DNA from: UMGS363 sp051891935
Lineage (GTDB): Bacteria > Bacillota > Clostridia > Oscillospirales > Ruminococcaceae
NCBI GenBank assembly: GCA_051891935.1
Contig: JBJFFR010000069.1
Location: forward strand, 1-18,033
Direction of reading: 5' to 3'
Length of the DNA: 18,033 nucleotides
Position 1 is the stretch's first letter. Every line of letters begins with the position of its first letter. Below are positions 1 to 6,758 of this stretch, piece after piece. A program made the translations under genes and the position numbers. The notes beneath the pieces are model-generated. The model made no database searches. It was not told the origin of the DNA and saw nothing but the letters and a program-made list of their open reading frames with translations.

Positions 1-279
1 CTCAACTGAATTTTCCCAAAGCGAACCAAAATCCGTGCACATATCCATATTATCGGATACATTTCGTAAAAAACCAAGCTCCGAAAGCCGTTTGTTTTCC
101 GTAAAAAACGTTATTATTTCATTCACTTCGGCTGATTCATATTCTATTTTAAGCTGAATTTCTTCAAGCATATAAGCAACGTTACTCAAAAATCGGCTTT
201 TCTTCTTTAACCTCCCGGAAAAATATATACCCATCAAAGTACATATCACCATTATGAGGATCATAAGTACATTTTTCAT
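1..279 (-). CDS. spoIIIAB: Stage III sporulation protein AB, partial (5' part of gene)
   Basis: The start and first 93 codons are present; the gene runs off the left edge of the window. The protein begins with a hydrophobic membrane segment (roughly residues 4-20, VLMILIMVICTLMGIYFS), then a basic stretch (RLKKKSR) and a helical region with LEEIQLKIEYESAEVNEII. This matches the SpoIIIAB layout of one N-terminal transmembrane helix followed by a soluble helical domain. SpoIIIAB is part of the SpoIIIA-SpoIIQ channel between mother cell and forespore, where it is thought to work with the ATPase SpoIIIAA. The ATG lies inside the stop of spoIIIAA (ATGA, 4-nt overlap), so the two are translationally coupled. 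The identity rests on both sequence and operon position. It implies that the rest of spoIIIA (AC to AH) lies just beyond the window. Confidence 0.88.
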   Translation of the reverse strand, partial: MKNVLMILIMVICTLMGIYFSGRLKKKSRFLSNVAYMLEEIQLKIEYESAEVNEIITFFTENKRLSELGFLRNVSDNMDMCTDFGSLWENSVE

Positions 280-1172
280 AATTCATCCGTCCTGTGTATT
301 ATCGGTTTCTGTCCCGGAAGCTTCCCAAGAATCACAATATAATCGAAGCGTGACCAGAACGGCAGCTTTCGTTTTATTTCATCCAATGATGATGCATGAA
401 TGGAGGCGCATATCCTGATACCGCAGTTCATTGCGTGTTCCATATATCCGAATTCATTTTGCGATCCCGCTTCATCAAATACTATAATATCAGGTGACAT
501 CACTCGCACAGCCATTTCAAGACCTTCCGTTTTTGAATATCCATCAAATACATCTGTATTCAATCCTACATTATTCTGTGGAATCCCCATATTTACAGCC
601 GCAATTTCCGAACGTTCATCAATAACCGATACCTTGTACCTGTTTCCGAGGATCCTGCAAAGATCACGCAGGATCGTTGTCTTGCCGCTTGAAGGCAAAC
701 CTGCTATAAGAACGCTCTTTGCGCCTGCGCAGAAAACCTTGTTAATGATTTCTTCACTCGAACCAATGACCTCACGGCTTATTCTGACATTAAAACCGCT
801 TATATTTTTTATATTGGAAATCTTTCCGTCACGAAATACAGCTGTTCCGCACAAACCTACACGATGTCCTCCTGACAGTGTAATAAATCCGCTGCAGATA
901 TCTTCCTGAAAAGAATGCACCGAATTTCTGCATATAGTATAAAAAAAACTGTCAGTTTCCGGTGAAGAAAGCTTAATGCAGCTGCTGTCAGGTACTCTTG
1001 TGATCTGTCCCTTTGAATCAATAAAATTCATATCGGAATTCTGCATCAAAATGATTGGCTTCTCACGCCGCAGACGAATCTCTGTCAATTCCGCACCACA
1101 CTCTATGATAGGTGCTCTTAACCATTCCGGGAAATATTGAAGCAAGCTGTGTATTTTTTCAATCACTTCCAT
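276..1172 (-). CDS. spoIIIAA: Stage III sporulation protein AA, AAA-type ATPase
   Basis: SpoIIIAA is the cytoplasmic (mother-cell) ATPase of the SpoIIIA-SpoIIQ channel that sustains forespore gene expression after engulfment; it resembles type II/IV secretion ATPases. With the start used here (298 aa), a Walker A motif GLPSSGKTT lies at about residues 158-166, followed by VIDERSEIAA and a Walker B-like PDIIVFDEAG. The conserved GHRVGLCGTAV segment precedes the ATPase core. An upstream ATG at 1196 would add 8 residues, but nothing before it resembles a ribosome binding site. AAAGGAAG lies about 12 nt before the ATG at 1172, so 1172 is preferred; this is not certain. It is the first gene of the sporulation operon and follows a terminator (1241-1281), so it should have its own, probably sigma-E, promoter. 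I could not identify that promoter convincingly in 1173-1240. Confidence 0.93.
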   Translation of the reverse strand: MEVIEKIHSLLQYFPEWLRAPIIECGAELTEIRLRREKPIILMQNSDMNFIDSKGQITRVPDSSCIKLSSPETDSFFYTICRNSVHSFQEDICSGFITLSGGHRVGLCGTAVFRDGKISNIKNISGFNVRISREVIGSSEEIINKVFCAGAKSVLIAGLPSSGKTTILRDLCRILGNRYKVSVIDERSEIAAVNMGIPQNNVGLNTDVFDGYSKTEGLEMAVRVMSPDIIVFDEAGSQNEFGYMEHAMNCGIRICASIHASSLDEIKRKLPFWSRFDYIVILGKLPGQKPIIHRTDEL

Positions 1173-1240
1173 AACGAAAATCAAACTTCCTTTCATTTTT
1201 TATCTGATAAATAATATGTCATCAAAGACAAGTATAGAAC

Positions 1241-1281
1241 AAAAAAAGCTTTCAGAAGATTCAACTTCCGAAAGCTTTTTT
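1241..1281 (-). terminator. Intrinsic terminator after gpsA
   Basis: AAAAAGCTTTC-GAAG pairs with CTTC-GAAAGCTTTTT around a short ATTCAA loop, with one mismatch in the stem and A/T runs on both sides. On the minus strand it follows the gpsA stop by about 55 nt and ends in a T run. It closes the gpsA transcript and separates it from spoIIIAA. The flanking A and T runs would let it act in either direction. Confidence 0.85.
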
Positions 1282-1336
1282 ATAAATATAAGGAAACACT
1301 GATAAAACGCTATGATTAATCTGCGATTTTCCTGAT

Positions 1337-2344
1337 TTATTCCTCTACCCAAATCTGTTCAGTTTCATGACCCTTGGGACGTCCCATAAGATTTTTGAGC
1401 GCTGTCTTCGGATCAAGACCGTTAAAGAGTACATTGTAGCACTGCTCTGTAATCGGCATAACAACACCTACACTCTGCGAAAGCTCATAAGCGACCTTTG
1501 TACAGGTATAACCTTCAACCGTGCCGATCTTTTCTACTGCCTCATCAGGAGATACTCCTTGTCCGATAAGGATACCTGCACGCCTGTTTCTGCTGTGCAT
1601 ACTTGTACAGGTAACAATAAGATCACCTATTCCGCTCAAACCTGCAAATGTATCTCTTTTTCCGCCCAGCTTTACACCAAGACGGGCAATCTCGGTTATT
1701 CCTCGTGTCATAAGTGCAGCCTTTGTATTATCACCGAATCCCATTCCATCGCAGATTCCTGCACATAAAGCAATAATATTTTTTAGAGAGCCGCCAAGCT
1801 CGGAACCTACAACATCATCATTAATATATACTCTGAACGCATTATTTGACATAACGGACTGTATATAATCGGAATACTTGGAATCATCGGATGCAACAAC
1901 GACTGTTGTCGGCATTCCTACTCCGACTTCCTCTGCGTGAGAAGGACCTGTAAGAATAACTATCGGGGAATTTGGAAGCTCTTCATGAAGCACTTCACTC
2001 ATTCTTTTAAAAGTCTTATCTTCAAGACCTTTGCTTGTGTTAAGGATCACAGTTTTGGGAGAAACAAAAGGAGCAGCCTGTTTTGCTACACTTCTAACAA
2101 AGCCTGTCGGAACCCCAAAGATCACTACATCGCTGTCAGAGACAGTTGAAATATCCGATGTAAGTGTGATAGAATCGTTTATTTTAACTCCGGGCAGCTT
2201 CTTTTTGTTTTCGCCATCACGCTTGATATCTTCGATCTCACTTTCAAATGCTGACCAGACATTTACGCTGTGACCTTTCTTGTCAAGCATTACAGCAAGT
2301 GAAAGACCAAATCCACCCATACCAAGAATTGTAAACTTTGCCAT
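1337..2344 (-). CDS. gpsA: Glycerol-3-phosphate dehydrogenase [NAD(P)+]
   Basis: GpsA reduces dihydroxyacetone phosphate to sn-glycerol 3-phosphate in the cytoplasm, supplying the backbone for phospholipids. The 335-residue length is normal. The N-terminal dinucleotide-binding loop is GMGGFG (residues 8-13). Further family signatures are LTGPSHAEEV, the catalytic-lysine segment GGSLKNIIALCAGICDG, FGDNTKAALMTRG and FAGLSGIGDLIVTC. GGAGG sits 8 nt before the ATG. It lies directly downstream of the remains of plsY, whose normal product uses glycerol 3-phosphate, an arrangement common in Clostridia. gpsA itself shows no damage. It is probably transcribed from upstream of der, and its transcript ends at the hairpin at 1241-1281. 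Confidence 0.97.
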   Translation of the reverse strand: MAKFTILGMGGFGLSLAVMLDKKGHSVNVWSAFESEIEDIKRDGENKKKLPGVKINDSITLTSDISTVSDSDVVIFGVPTGFVRSVAKQAAPFVSPKTVILNTSKGLEDKTFKRMSEVLHEELPNSPIVILTGPSHAEEVGVGMPTTVVVASDDSKYSDYIQSVMSNNAFRVYINDDVVGSELGGSLKNIIALCAGICDGMGFGDNTKAALMTRGITEIARLGVKLGGKRDTFAGLSGIGDLIVTCTSMHSRNRRAGILIGQGVSPDEAVEKIGTVEGYTCTKVAYELSQSVGVVMPITEQCYNVLFNGLDPKTALKNLMGRPKGHETEQIWVEE

Positions 2345-2359
2345 TATGTATTCCTCCGA

Positions 2360-2827
2360 TCACTCTTTCGTTTTGTTAAAACTGAATTTATTTTCTGTAC
2401 CATCTTTAAGACGCTTGATATTTGCCTTGTACATATATATAAGAAGTGCACTTGTGCAGGCCACCAGTATGACATGGGTAATGCAATTAGGCATAGGAAG
2501 CTTTTCCACGCAAAAATGCAGAATAAATGTAAGAATAGGATAGAATGCTGCCGCAGAGATCGATGACACCGACACATACCTTGTTATAAAAAGGATAAAA
2601 GCAAAAATGGGATAATTATACTAGGCTCTATTGCAAAATTATCAATTTTGCAATGCCCGGAAATAATATTTCCGGGCGGCTGCGCCGCTTGAGCCGGCGT
2701 TCATGCTTCCGTGCTCACGAATATCTTCCCCCATTAAGCAGCATACAACAATGTTCGCCGAATTACAACTGCCTAAAAGATACGAAATCATCATTATAAG
2801 CAGCAAACAGACCACTAATTTAATCAT
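2360..2827 (-). pseudogene. plsY: Acyl-phosphate:glycerol-3-phosphate acyltransferase PlsY, internally deleted and interrupted
   Basis: PlsY is a roughly 200-residue membrane enzyme that acylates glycerol 3-phosphate using acyl phosphate made by PlsX. The N-terminal fragment (ATG at 2827, GGGA about 9 nt upstream) encodes a membrane helix, YLLGSCNSANIV and DIREHGSMNAGSS, the first conserved PlsY loop. The C-terminal fragment encodes PIFAFILFITRYVSVSSI, then AFYPILTFIL and the typical tail ANIKRLKDGTENKFSFN, stopping at 2360. Both fragments are in the same frame. Between them the central part is missing, including the family's GHxxPxFxxFKGGKG loop, and a palindrome-rich sequence (2624-2695) brings in-frame TGA and TAA stops; a TAG follows at 2621-2623. 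The whole span is 156 codons. A functional enzyme seems impossible from this copy, so an intact plsY elsewhere or another acyltransferase is expected. A collapsed assembly at this point is the main alternative. Confidence 0.82.
2624..2695. repeat. 72-bp palindromic cloverleaf element at the plsY break
   Basis: The 72-bp segment begins GGCTC and ends GAGCC, a 5-bp closing stem. Inside are three consecutive hairpins: ATTGCAAAATT/AATTTTGCAAT with an ATC loop (2630-2654, 11 perfect pairs); GCCCGGAAAT/ATTTCCGGGC with an AAT loop (2655-2677, 10 perfect pairs); and GGC-TGC-GCC (2678-2686). The left tip GGCTCTATTGCAAA resembles the terminal inverted repeats of some IS6- and ISL3-family elements, by recollection only. 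No open reading frame and no target-site duplication are visible. The right boundary is uncertain, because GGCTC could equally be plsY sequence coding Gly-Ser. It could be a small mobile palindrome, an IS relic after deletion, or an assembly junction. Confidence 0.6.
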
Positions 2828-2844
2828 AATCAATTTCCCAAACT

Positions 2845-4173
2845 TTAATCATCATCGCGGTTTCTTTCGCGCACAACAAAACGAACCGGAGTACCATCAA
2901 GGCCGAAAGTTTGTCTTATCTGATTTTCAATATAACGCTGATAAGAGAAATGGAAAAGTTCAGCTCTGTTAACAAATATAACAAATGTAGGCGGTTTTGT
3001 TGACGGCTGCGTCATATAATAGATCTTAAGTCGTCTTCCCTTATCGGAAGGCGGCTGAACTCTCGTTGTGGCATAAGCAAGAACATCATTAAGCATACCT
3101 GTGGATATTCTCATACTGTTCTGCATATTAACATTGTTGATCAGGTCAAAAAGCTTGTCTATTCTTAAACCTGTCTTTGCAGAAATAAACACAAAAGGAA
3201 CATAAGACATAAAGCTGAAATCATCTTCAAGCTTCTTTTTGAATTCGTCCATTGTATTAGTATCTTTTTCAATTGCATCCCACTTATTAATGGCAACAAT
3301 GCAGCCTTTTCCCTGTTCGTGAGCATATCCTGCTACTTTAGAGTCCTGCTCAGTGAAGCCGACCTCCGCATCAATGACAATTACACAGACATCGGAACGG
3401 TCAACAGCCATATATGCTCTCAATACGCTGTAATGTTCGATCTTCTCCTGTATTTTTGATTTTTTACGAATACCTGCCGTATCAATAAACACATATTTTC
3501 CATGTTCATTTTCAATAACTGTATCCGTTGCGTCACGGGTCGTTCCTGCAATATCAGAAACGATGGCTCTCTCCTCACCCGAAACACGATTGATAAGAGA
3601 AGATTTTCCGACATTCGGTTTACCGATAACAGCAACCTTGATATATTCTTCATCATATTCGGTATTTTCATTTTCGGGGAAATACTCGAAAACCTTATCC
3701 AGCATATCACCCGTACCGTGACCGTGTGCAGCAGAAATAGCGATTGGATCTCCCAAGCCAAGATTGTAGAATTCATAGAATTCAACAGGGGGATCACCGA
3801 TAGAATCGACCTTGTTTACACAAAGAATAACAGGCTTACCGCTTTTCTGAAGCATCTTTGCAACATCATAGTCATTAGCAGTTACTCCTGTCCTTATATC
3901 GGTAAGAAATACGATAACATCGGCCTTTTCAATAGCAAGTTCAGCCTGTCTTCGCATCTGTGAAAGGATAATATCGCTGCTGTCAGGTTCAATACCGCCG
4001 GTATCAACGATCATAAATTCACGATTTCTCCATTCACATTTAGAATAGATCCTATCTCTTGTAACCCCGGGAGTATCCTCAACAATGGAAATCCTCTGTC
4101 CTACGAGCTTATTAAAAAGCGTTGATTTACCGACATTTGGACGGCCAACTATCGCAAGTATAGGTAAAGCCAA
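2845..4173 (-). CDS. der: Ribosome biogenesis GTPase Der (EngA)
   Basis: Der is an essential tandem-domain GTPase needed for 50S subunit assembly. Both G domains are complete. The first has GRPNVGKS (residues 10-17), DTPGVTRDR, DTGG and NKVD. The second has GKPNVGKSS, the GTTRD switch I motif, DTAGIRKK and NKWD. The C-terminal KH-like domain carries the family signature RVQPPSDKGRRLKIYYMTQ and ends with basic residues. I place the start at a TTG at 4173: it gives MALPILAIVGRPNVGKS, the usual Der N-terminus, and GGAG lies 9 nt upstream. A longer reading from a TTG at 4188 would place the ribosome binding site inside the coding region. The protein is 442 residues, normal for the family. The gene begins 20 nt after the DUF512 gene and ends 17 nt before the plsY start, so it is part of one operon. 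Confidence 0.97.
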   Translation of the reverse strand: MALPILAIVGRPNVGKSTLFNKLVGQRISIVEDTPGVTRDRIYSKCEWRNREFMIVDTGGIEPDSSDIILSQMRRQAELAIEKADVIVFLTDIRTGVTANDYDVAKMLQKSGKPVILCVNKVDSIGDPPVEFYEFYNLGLGDPIAISAAHGHGTGDMLDKVFEYFPENENTEYDEEYIKVAVIGKPNVGKSSLINRVSGEERAIVSDIAGTTRDATDTVIENEHGKYVFIDTAGIRKKSKIQEKIEHYSVLRAYMAVDRSDVCVIVIDAEVGFTEQDSKVAGYAHEQGKGCIVAINKWDAIEKDTNTMDEFKKKLEDDFSFMSYVPFVFISAKTGLRIDKLFDLINNVNMQNSMRISTGMLNDVLAYATTRVQPPSDKGRRLKIYYMTQPSTKPPTFVIFVNRAELFHFSYQRYIENQIRQTFGLDGTPVRFVVRERNRDDD

Positions 4174-4193
4174 AGCTATCATCTCCAATCAAT

Positions 4194-5492
4194 TTATTCA
4201 TATAAAATAGCATCAAGAAGCTCAAATCCGTCATTATCTACCGGTCTTACAGAAACTCCGAGAGCTTTTTCAACATCCACTATCCGAAGATCGTCAAGGA
4301 AAATGTCAGAATCACGCATAAGCATACTTTTGGATATTAGCAGCGTATCTCCAAGCTCTCTTCCTTTTAATTGTGCAATTATATCCTGTGCTGTAATAAG
4401 ACCTGTGACCGTAATTGTTTCCCCGAAAAAATCGTTTCTGATTTTATAAACATTGCACTTGATATTTCCCCATTTTTCTTCAGCTTGTTTAACGAGTTTA
4501 GAAATAAAATCATAAGCCGCAGTGCCCGTTGCAATAGAAACAGTTCTTGATTTAGTCGGATCATCTGCATTTTTAATTGCAGCTTCAAATTCATCAGCAA
4601 GCGAACGAAGCATACCTACACCGTTCTCATACTGACAATAATCCTCATAATAATCACCATCGGGAAGCTCTCTTTCAGCCGTAATATAAAACTCATCGGC
4701 AGGATAAACAAGTCTTGTTCCATATTTTTTAAGAAATTCAGCTTGAAAACCTTCAATAAGATCAATTACTTGTCCGGCATTCTCCTTTTTAAACTTTTCA
4801 AGCGGATAAAGCCCCTCACGGAATTTAGTCAGTCCTACAGGAACAACAGCGACACTTTTTATATTTGGCATCAAAGCGCCAAGATCCGTCAGCGTTCTTC
4901 GCAGCTCTTTGCCATCATTTATTCCGGGACAAAGAACGATCTGACAATTCATCGCAATTCCTGCATCAGCAAACTGCTTCAGATATTTAAGCTTTTCACC
5001 GGCAAAACGATTATGCATCATCATACATCGAAGTTCCGGATTAGTAGTATGAACCGATATATTAATATTTAAACGCATTTCAATAATGCGGTCAATTTCT
5101 TTCTGATCAAGATTTGTGAGGGTAACATAGTTTCCCTGCAGAAATGAAAGGCGTGAATCATCGTCTTTGAAATATAACGTTTCACGCATATTAGGAGGCA
5201 TCTGATCAATAAAACAAAAAATGCACTTATTTGTACAGCTTTGTTTTTTATCCATTAAAAATGTTTCAAATTCCAGTCCGAGATCATCATATTCGCTTTT
5301 CTCAATGTGGAAAGTCAACCGTCTTTCGCTGCGTTCAACTGTCGCACTGACATTGATTTCAGCCGCATAATACATATAGTCGAGAACATCGCGTATATTA
5401 TGACCATTGAGCGATATGAGAATATCATTTTCTTTAATTCCCGCATGAAAAGCAGGTGAATTTTTTATAACGGATTGAATTTTTACTGCCAT
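4194..5492 (-). CDS. DUF512 family protein with PDZ and radical-SAM-type domains
   Basis: A PDZ-like domain occupies about residues 1-65 (IKNSPAFHAGIKENDILISLNG). A cysteine cluster CX3CX2C follows (C86, C90, C93, in SCTNKCIFCFIDQMPP), the pattern that holds the 4Fe-4S cluster of radical SAM enzymes, followed by the hallmark stretches RETLYFKDDDSRLSF and GNYVTLTNL. The rest is the DUF512 region. The substrate is unknown, and I give no specific reaction. The family is common in Clostridia and cyanobacteria and often sits beside der, as here; that suggests, but does not prove, a link to ribosome maturation or membrane metabolism. AAGGAG precedes the ATG by 4 nt. An intrinsic terminator lies only about 10 nt upstream of the start, so expression depends on read-through or a promoter I did not find. 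The 432-residue length is typical. Confidence 0.92.
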   Translation of the reverse strand: MAVKIQSVIKNSPAFHAGIKENDILISLNGHNIRDVLDYMYYAAEINVSATVERSERRLTFHIEKSEYDDLGLEFETFLMDKKQSCTNKCIFCFIDQMPPNMRETLYFKDDDSRLSFLQGNYVTLTNLDQKEIDRIIEMRLNINISVHTTNPELRCMMMHNRFAGEKLKYLKQFADAGIAMNCQIVLCPGINDGKELRRTLTDLGALMPNIKSVAVVPVGLTKFREGLYPLEKFKKENAGQVIDLIEGFQAEFLKKYGTRLVYPADEFYITAERELPDGDYYEDYCQYENGVGMLRSLADEFEAAIKNADDPTKSRTVSIATGTAAYDFISKLVKQAEEKWGNIKCNVYKIRNDFFGETITVTGLITAQDIIAQLKGRELGDTLLISKSMLMRDSDIFLDDLRIVDVEKALGVSVRPVDNDGFELLDAILYE

Positions 5493-5502
5493 ATTTCTCC
5501 TT

Positions 5503-5541
5503 AAAACAAAAACCGAAGAAGGATAAATCTCCCTCTTCGGT
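5503..5541 (-). terminator. Intrinsic terminator after rpmF
   Basis: On the minus strand ACCGAAGA-GGA pairs with TCC-TCTTCGGT around a short loop (5512-5541), followed by TTTTTGTTTT. It lies 12 nt beyond the rpmF stop and ends almost at the ribosome binding site of the DUF512 gene. It probably limits read-through from the strong yceD-rpmF promoter into the der-gpsA genes. Confidence 0.87.
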
Positions 5542-5553
5542 CCAGCAAGCTAA

Positions 5554-5736
5554 TTACGCTTCCTTAGAAATTACTTCTCTACCCTTATAGTATCCGCAAT
5601 TTTTGCAAACCTTGTGCGGAGATGTAAGTTCACCGCAGTGAGTACATCTGGAAAGTGCAGGAGCCTCCAGTTTCCAAACAGCAGAACGTCTGCTATCACG
5701 TCTTGCCTTTGATACCTTTCTCTTTGGTACTGCCAT
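5554..5736 (-). CDS. rpmF: 50S ribosomal protein L32
   Basis: The 60-residue protein begins MAVPKRKVSKARRDSRRS, the characteristic basic N-terminus of bacterial L32. It carries a zinc ribbon of two CxxC pairs (C31/C34 and C44/C47). This is therefore the zinc-containing (C+) form of the protein rather than the cysteine-free paralogue some Firmicutes carry. AAGGAGG precedes the ATG. It lies 21 nt downstream of the yceD-family gene, the almost universal pairing for rpmF, and is followed by an intrinsic terminator. In many bacteria plsX follows rpmF; here it does not, and the next gene is the DUF512 radical-SAM gene. Confidence 0.98.
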   Translation of the reverse strand: MAVPKRKVSKARRDSRRSAVWKLEAPALSRCTHCGELTSPHKVCKNCGYYKGREVISKEA

Positions 5737-5757
5737 TATTCAGCACCTCCTTATCCT

Positions 5758-6204
5758 TTAACCTTTACAGTTACATTCATTAAAATTCAAATCCGTTCCG
5801 CATACAGGACAAAGACCTTTACAGTCCTCCTTGCAGAGCATCTTTGAAGGGAGCTGCAACAGAATATCCTGAATTATAAGCTCGTCCAAATCGAGTGAAT
5901 CTCCCTCTGTTACGACATATTCATCATTGTCCGTATTTGTTTCACGAACAAGAATATGTTCACATTCAAAAGAAAAACTCTTATTAAACGGTATAAGACA
6001 CCTGTCACAAACAGCGTCAAGAGTAAAATCAACAATGCAGTTGAGTATAACTACCCCTGCACGGTTATAGACAGAACCCTTAACATTTACGGGGTCAATG
6101 AAACTATATTGTTTAATCTCTTTCAGCCTGTCGGAATCAACAGCATAATCCACAATCAGCTTTTCACCGACAATATTATAAAGCTGCTTTAAGTTTAAAA
6201 CCAT
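5758..6204 (-). CDS. YceD family (DUF177) protein, putative 23S rRNA accumulation protein
   Basis: The 148-residue protein has the DUF177 layout: a beta-rich N-terminal half, a CDRC pair (C66, C69), an acidic middle (YVVTEGDSLDLDELI) and a cysteine-rich C-terminus (C124, C128, C132, C135, C144, C146; LCPVCGTDLNFNECNC). Homologues (YceD in E. coli) affect 23S rRNA levels; the molecular role is not well defined. I choose the ATG at 6204: GGGG sits 6 nt upstream, and a sigma-A promoter ends about 27 nt before it. An in-frame TTG at 6216 would overlap the ribosome binding site. The gene is first in a transcript with rpmF, the usual partner, and starts from one of the best promoters in the window. 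Confidence 0.93.
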   Translation of the reverse strand: MVLNLKQLYNIVGEKLIVDYAVDSDRLKEIKQYSFIDPVNVKGSVYNRAGVVILNCIVDFTLDAVCDRCLIPFNKSFSFECEHILVRETNTDNDEYVVTEGDSLDLDELIIQDILLQLPSKMLCKEDCKGLCPVCGTDLNFNECNCKG

Positions 6205-6230
6205 AGCACACCCCAAACATAACGAATTAC

Positions 6231-6259
6231 ATTATAACACATCATTTATGATATGTCAA
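6231..6259 (-). promoter_or_regulatory. Consensus sigma-A promoter of yceD-rpmF
   Basis: On the minus strand a perfect -35 TTGACA (6254-6259) is separated by 17 bp from a perfect -10 TATAAT (6231-6236), with an extended TGn element before the -10. Transcription should begin near 6224, giving a leader of about 20 nt before the ATG at 6204. Such a match predicts strong constitutive output unless it is blocked by a repressor; see the inverted repeat in its spacer. Confidence 0.9.
6237..6256. promoter_or_regulatory. Candidate operator: 20-bp inverted repeat in the promoter spacer
   Basis: The sequence reads ACA-n-ATCAT-TT-ATGAT-n-TGT: two 9-bp half sites with one mismatched position, around a 2-bp centre. 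It covers the whole 17-bp spacer and touches the -35 hexamer of the yceD-rpmF promoter. A dimeric repressor bound here would block RNA polymerase. No regulator is assigned; it does not look like the FapR site known from Bacillus lipid operons. Confidence 0.4.
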
Positions 6260-6272
6260 TAGTTTTTGGAAA

Positions 6273-6683
6273 TTATTTTTTTGAGAATTTAGAAACAGAT
6301 TCAGGAAGATCAGCAAGCTCTGCAGAAACTGTAAATGTTACATTTACATCATCGCCTGTAAGCTTATCGATCTTGTTAAGTAATGCACCAAGTGCTTCAA
6401 AGTCAGCGCCGCCAACCTTAAGAATAGAGTCAATAAAGATCTCCTTGATATCATAGTTGCCTGCAACAAGTCCTGCAACAAGTCCGTAGAAAGCTTCAAA
6501 AGAGTAAATGCTGTTAGCGTCTGTATCAACGATTCTTACGCTTGTAGGAATGTCAAATCTGAGCTTTTCGCTCTTGTCAATGCAAACAACATAACCGTCA
6601 GACTTCTTGGAAGCCTCGTTAATCATATCAATCAAGATCTTTGTTTTACCTGTACCTTTTTTTCCAGTAATAATTTTTACCAT
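6273..6683 (-). CDS. Small P-loop NTPase-like protein of unknown function
   Basis: The 136-residue protein begins MVKIITGKKGTGKTK, a Walker A loop at residues 7-14 (GKKGTGKT) directly at the N-terminus. A plausible Walker B strand, EIFID, ends at D85. No further domain is visible; it is short for an ATPase and may be a minimal ATP- or GTP-binding switch. I choose the ATG at 6683 because GGAG lies 9 nt upstream and the P-loop then starts at the first strand; a longer reading from 6740 adds a polar stretch with no homology I recognise. It follows pgi by 75 nt with no clear terminator between, so the two may be cotranscribed. The reaction and partners are unknown. Many Clostridia annotate similar proteins only as ATP-binding or hypothetical. 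Confidence 0.85.
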   Translation of the reverse strand: MVKIITGKKGTGKTKILIDMINEASKKSDGYVVCIDKSEKLRFDIPTSVRIVDTDANSIYSFEAFYGLVAGLVAGNYDIKEIFIDSILKVGGADFEALGALLNKIDKLTGDDVNVTFTVSAELADLPESVSKFSKK

Positions 6684-6758
6684 GTGAAAACACTCCGTTC
6701 CGCCGTTAGGCTTTTTATTAATATCACGAGTGGAAATCAACGTGATTTTAAACAGTAA

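Noticed and set aside
1173..1240. A CATATTAT stretch upstream of spoIIIAA as the -10 of a sigma-E promoter.
   Set aside because: Six of eight bases fit the -10 consensus, but no acceptable -35 lies 13-15 bp upstream, so I do not list it as a feature.
2344..2577. An open frame of 77 codons on the minus strand across the C-terminal plsY region, out of frame with plsY.
   Set aside because: The overlapping frame (2360 onwards) reads ITRYVS and NIKRLKDGTENKFSF, which is unmistakable PlsY; the other frame is a shadow.
2624..2695. The cloverleaf as a tRNA gene, given its length of about 72 bp.
   Set aside because: There is no anticodon arm, T-loop consensus or 7-bp acceptor stem; the loops are 3 nt and the closing stem is only 5 bp.
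6723..6746. ATCACG/CGTGAT inverted repeat between pgi and the P-loop gene as a terminator.
   Set aside because: Only 6 bp with a 12-nt loop and no T run; too weak to separate the two genes.
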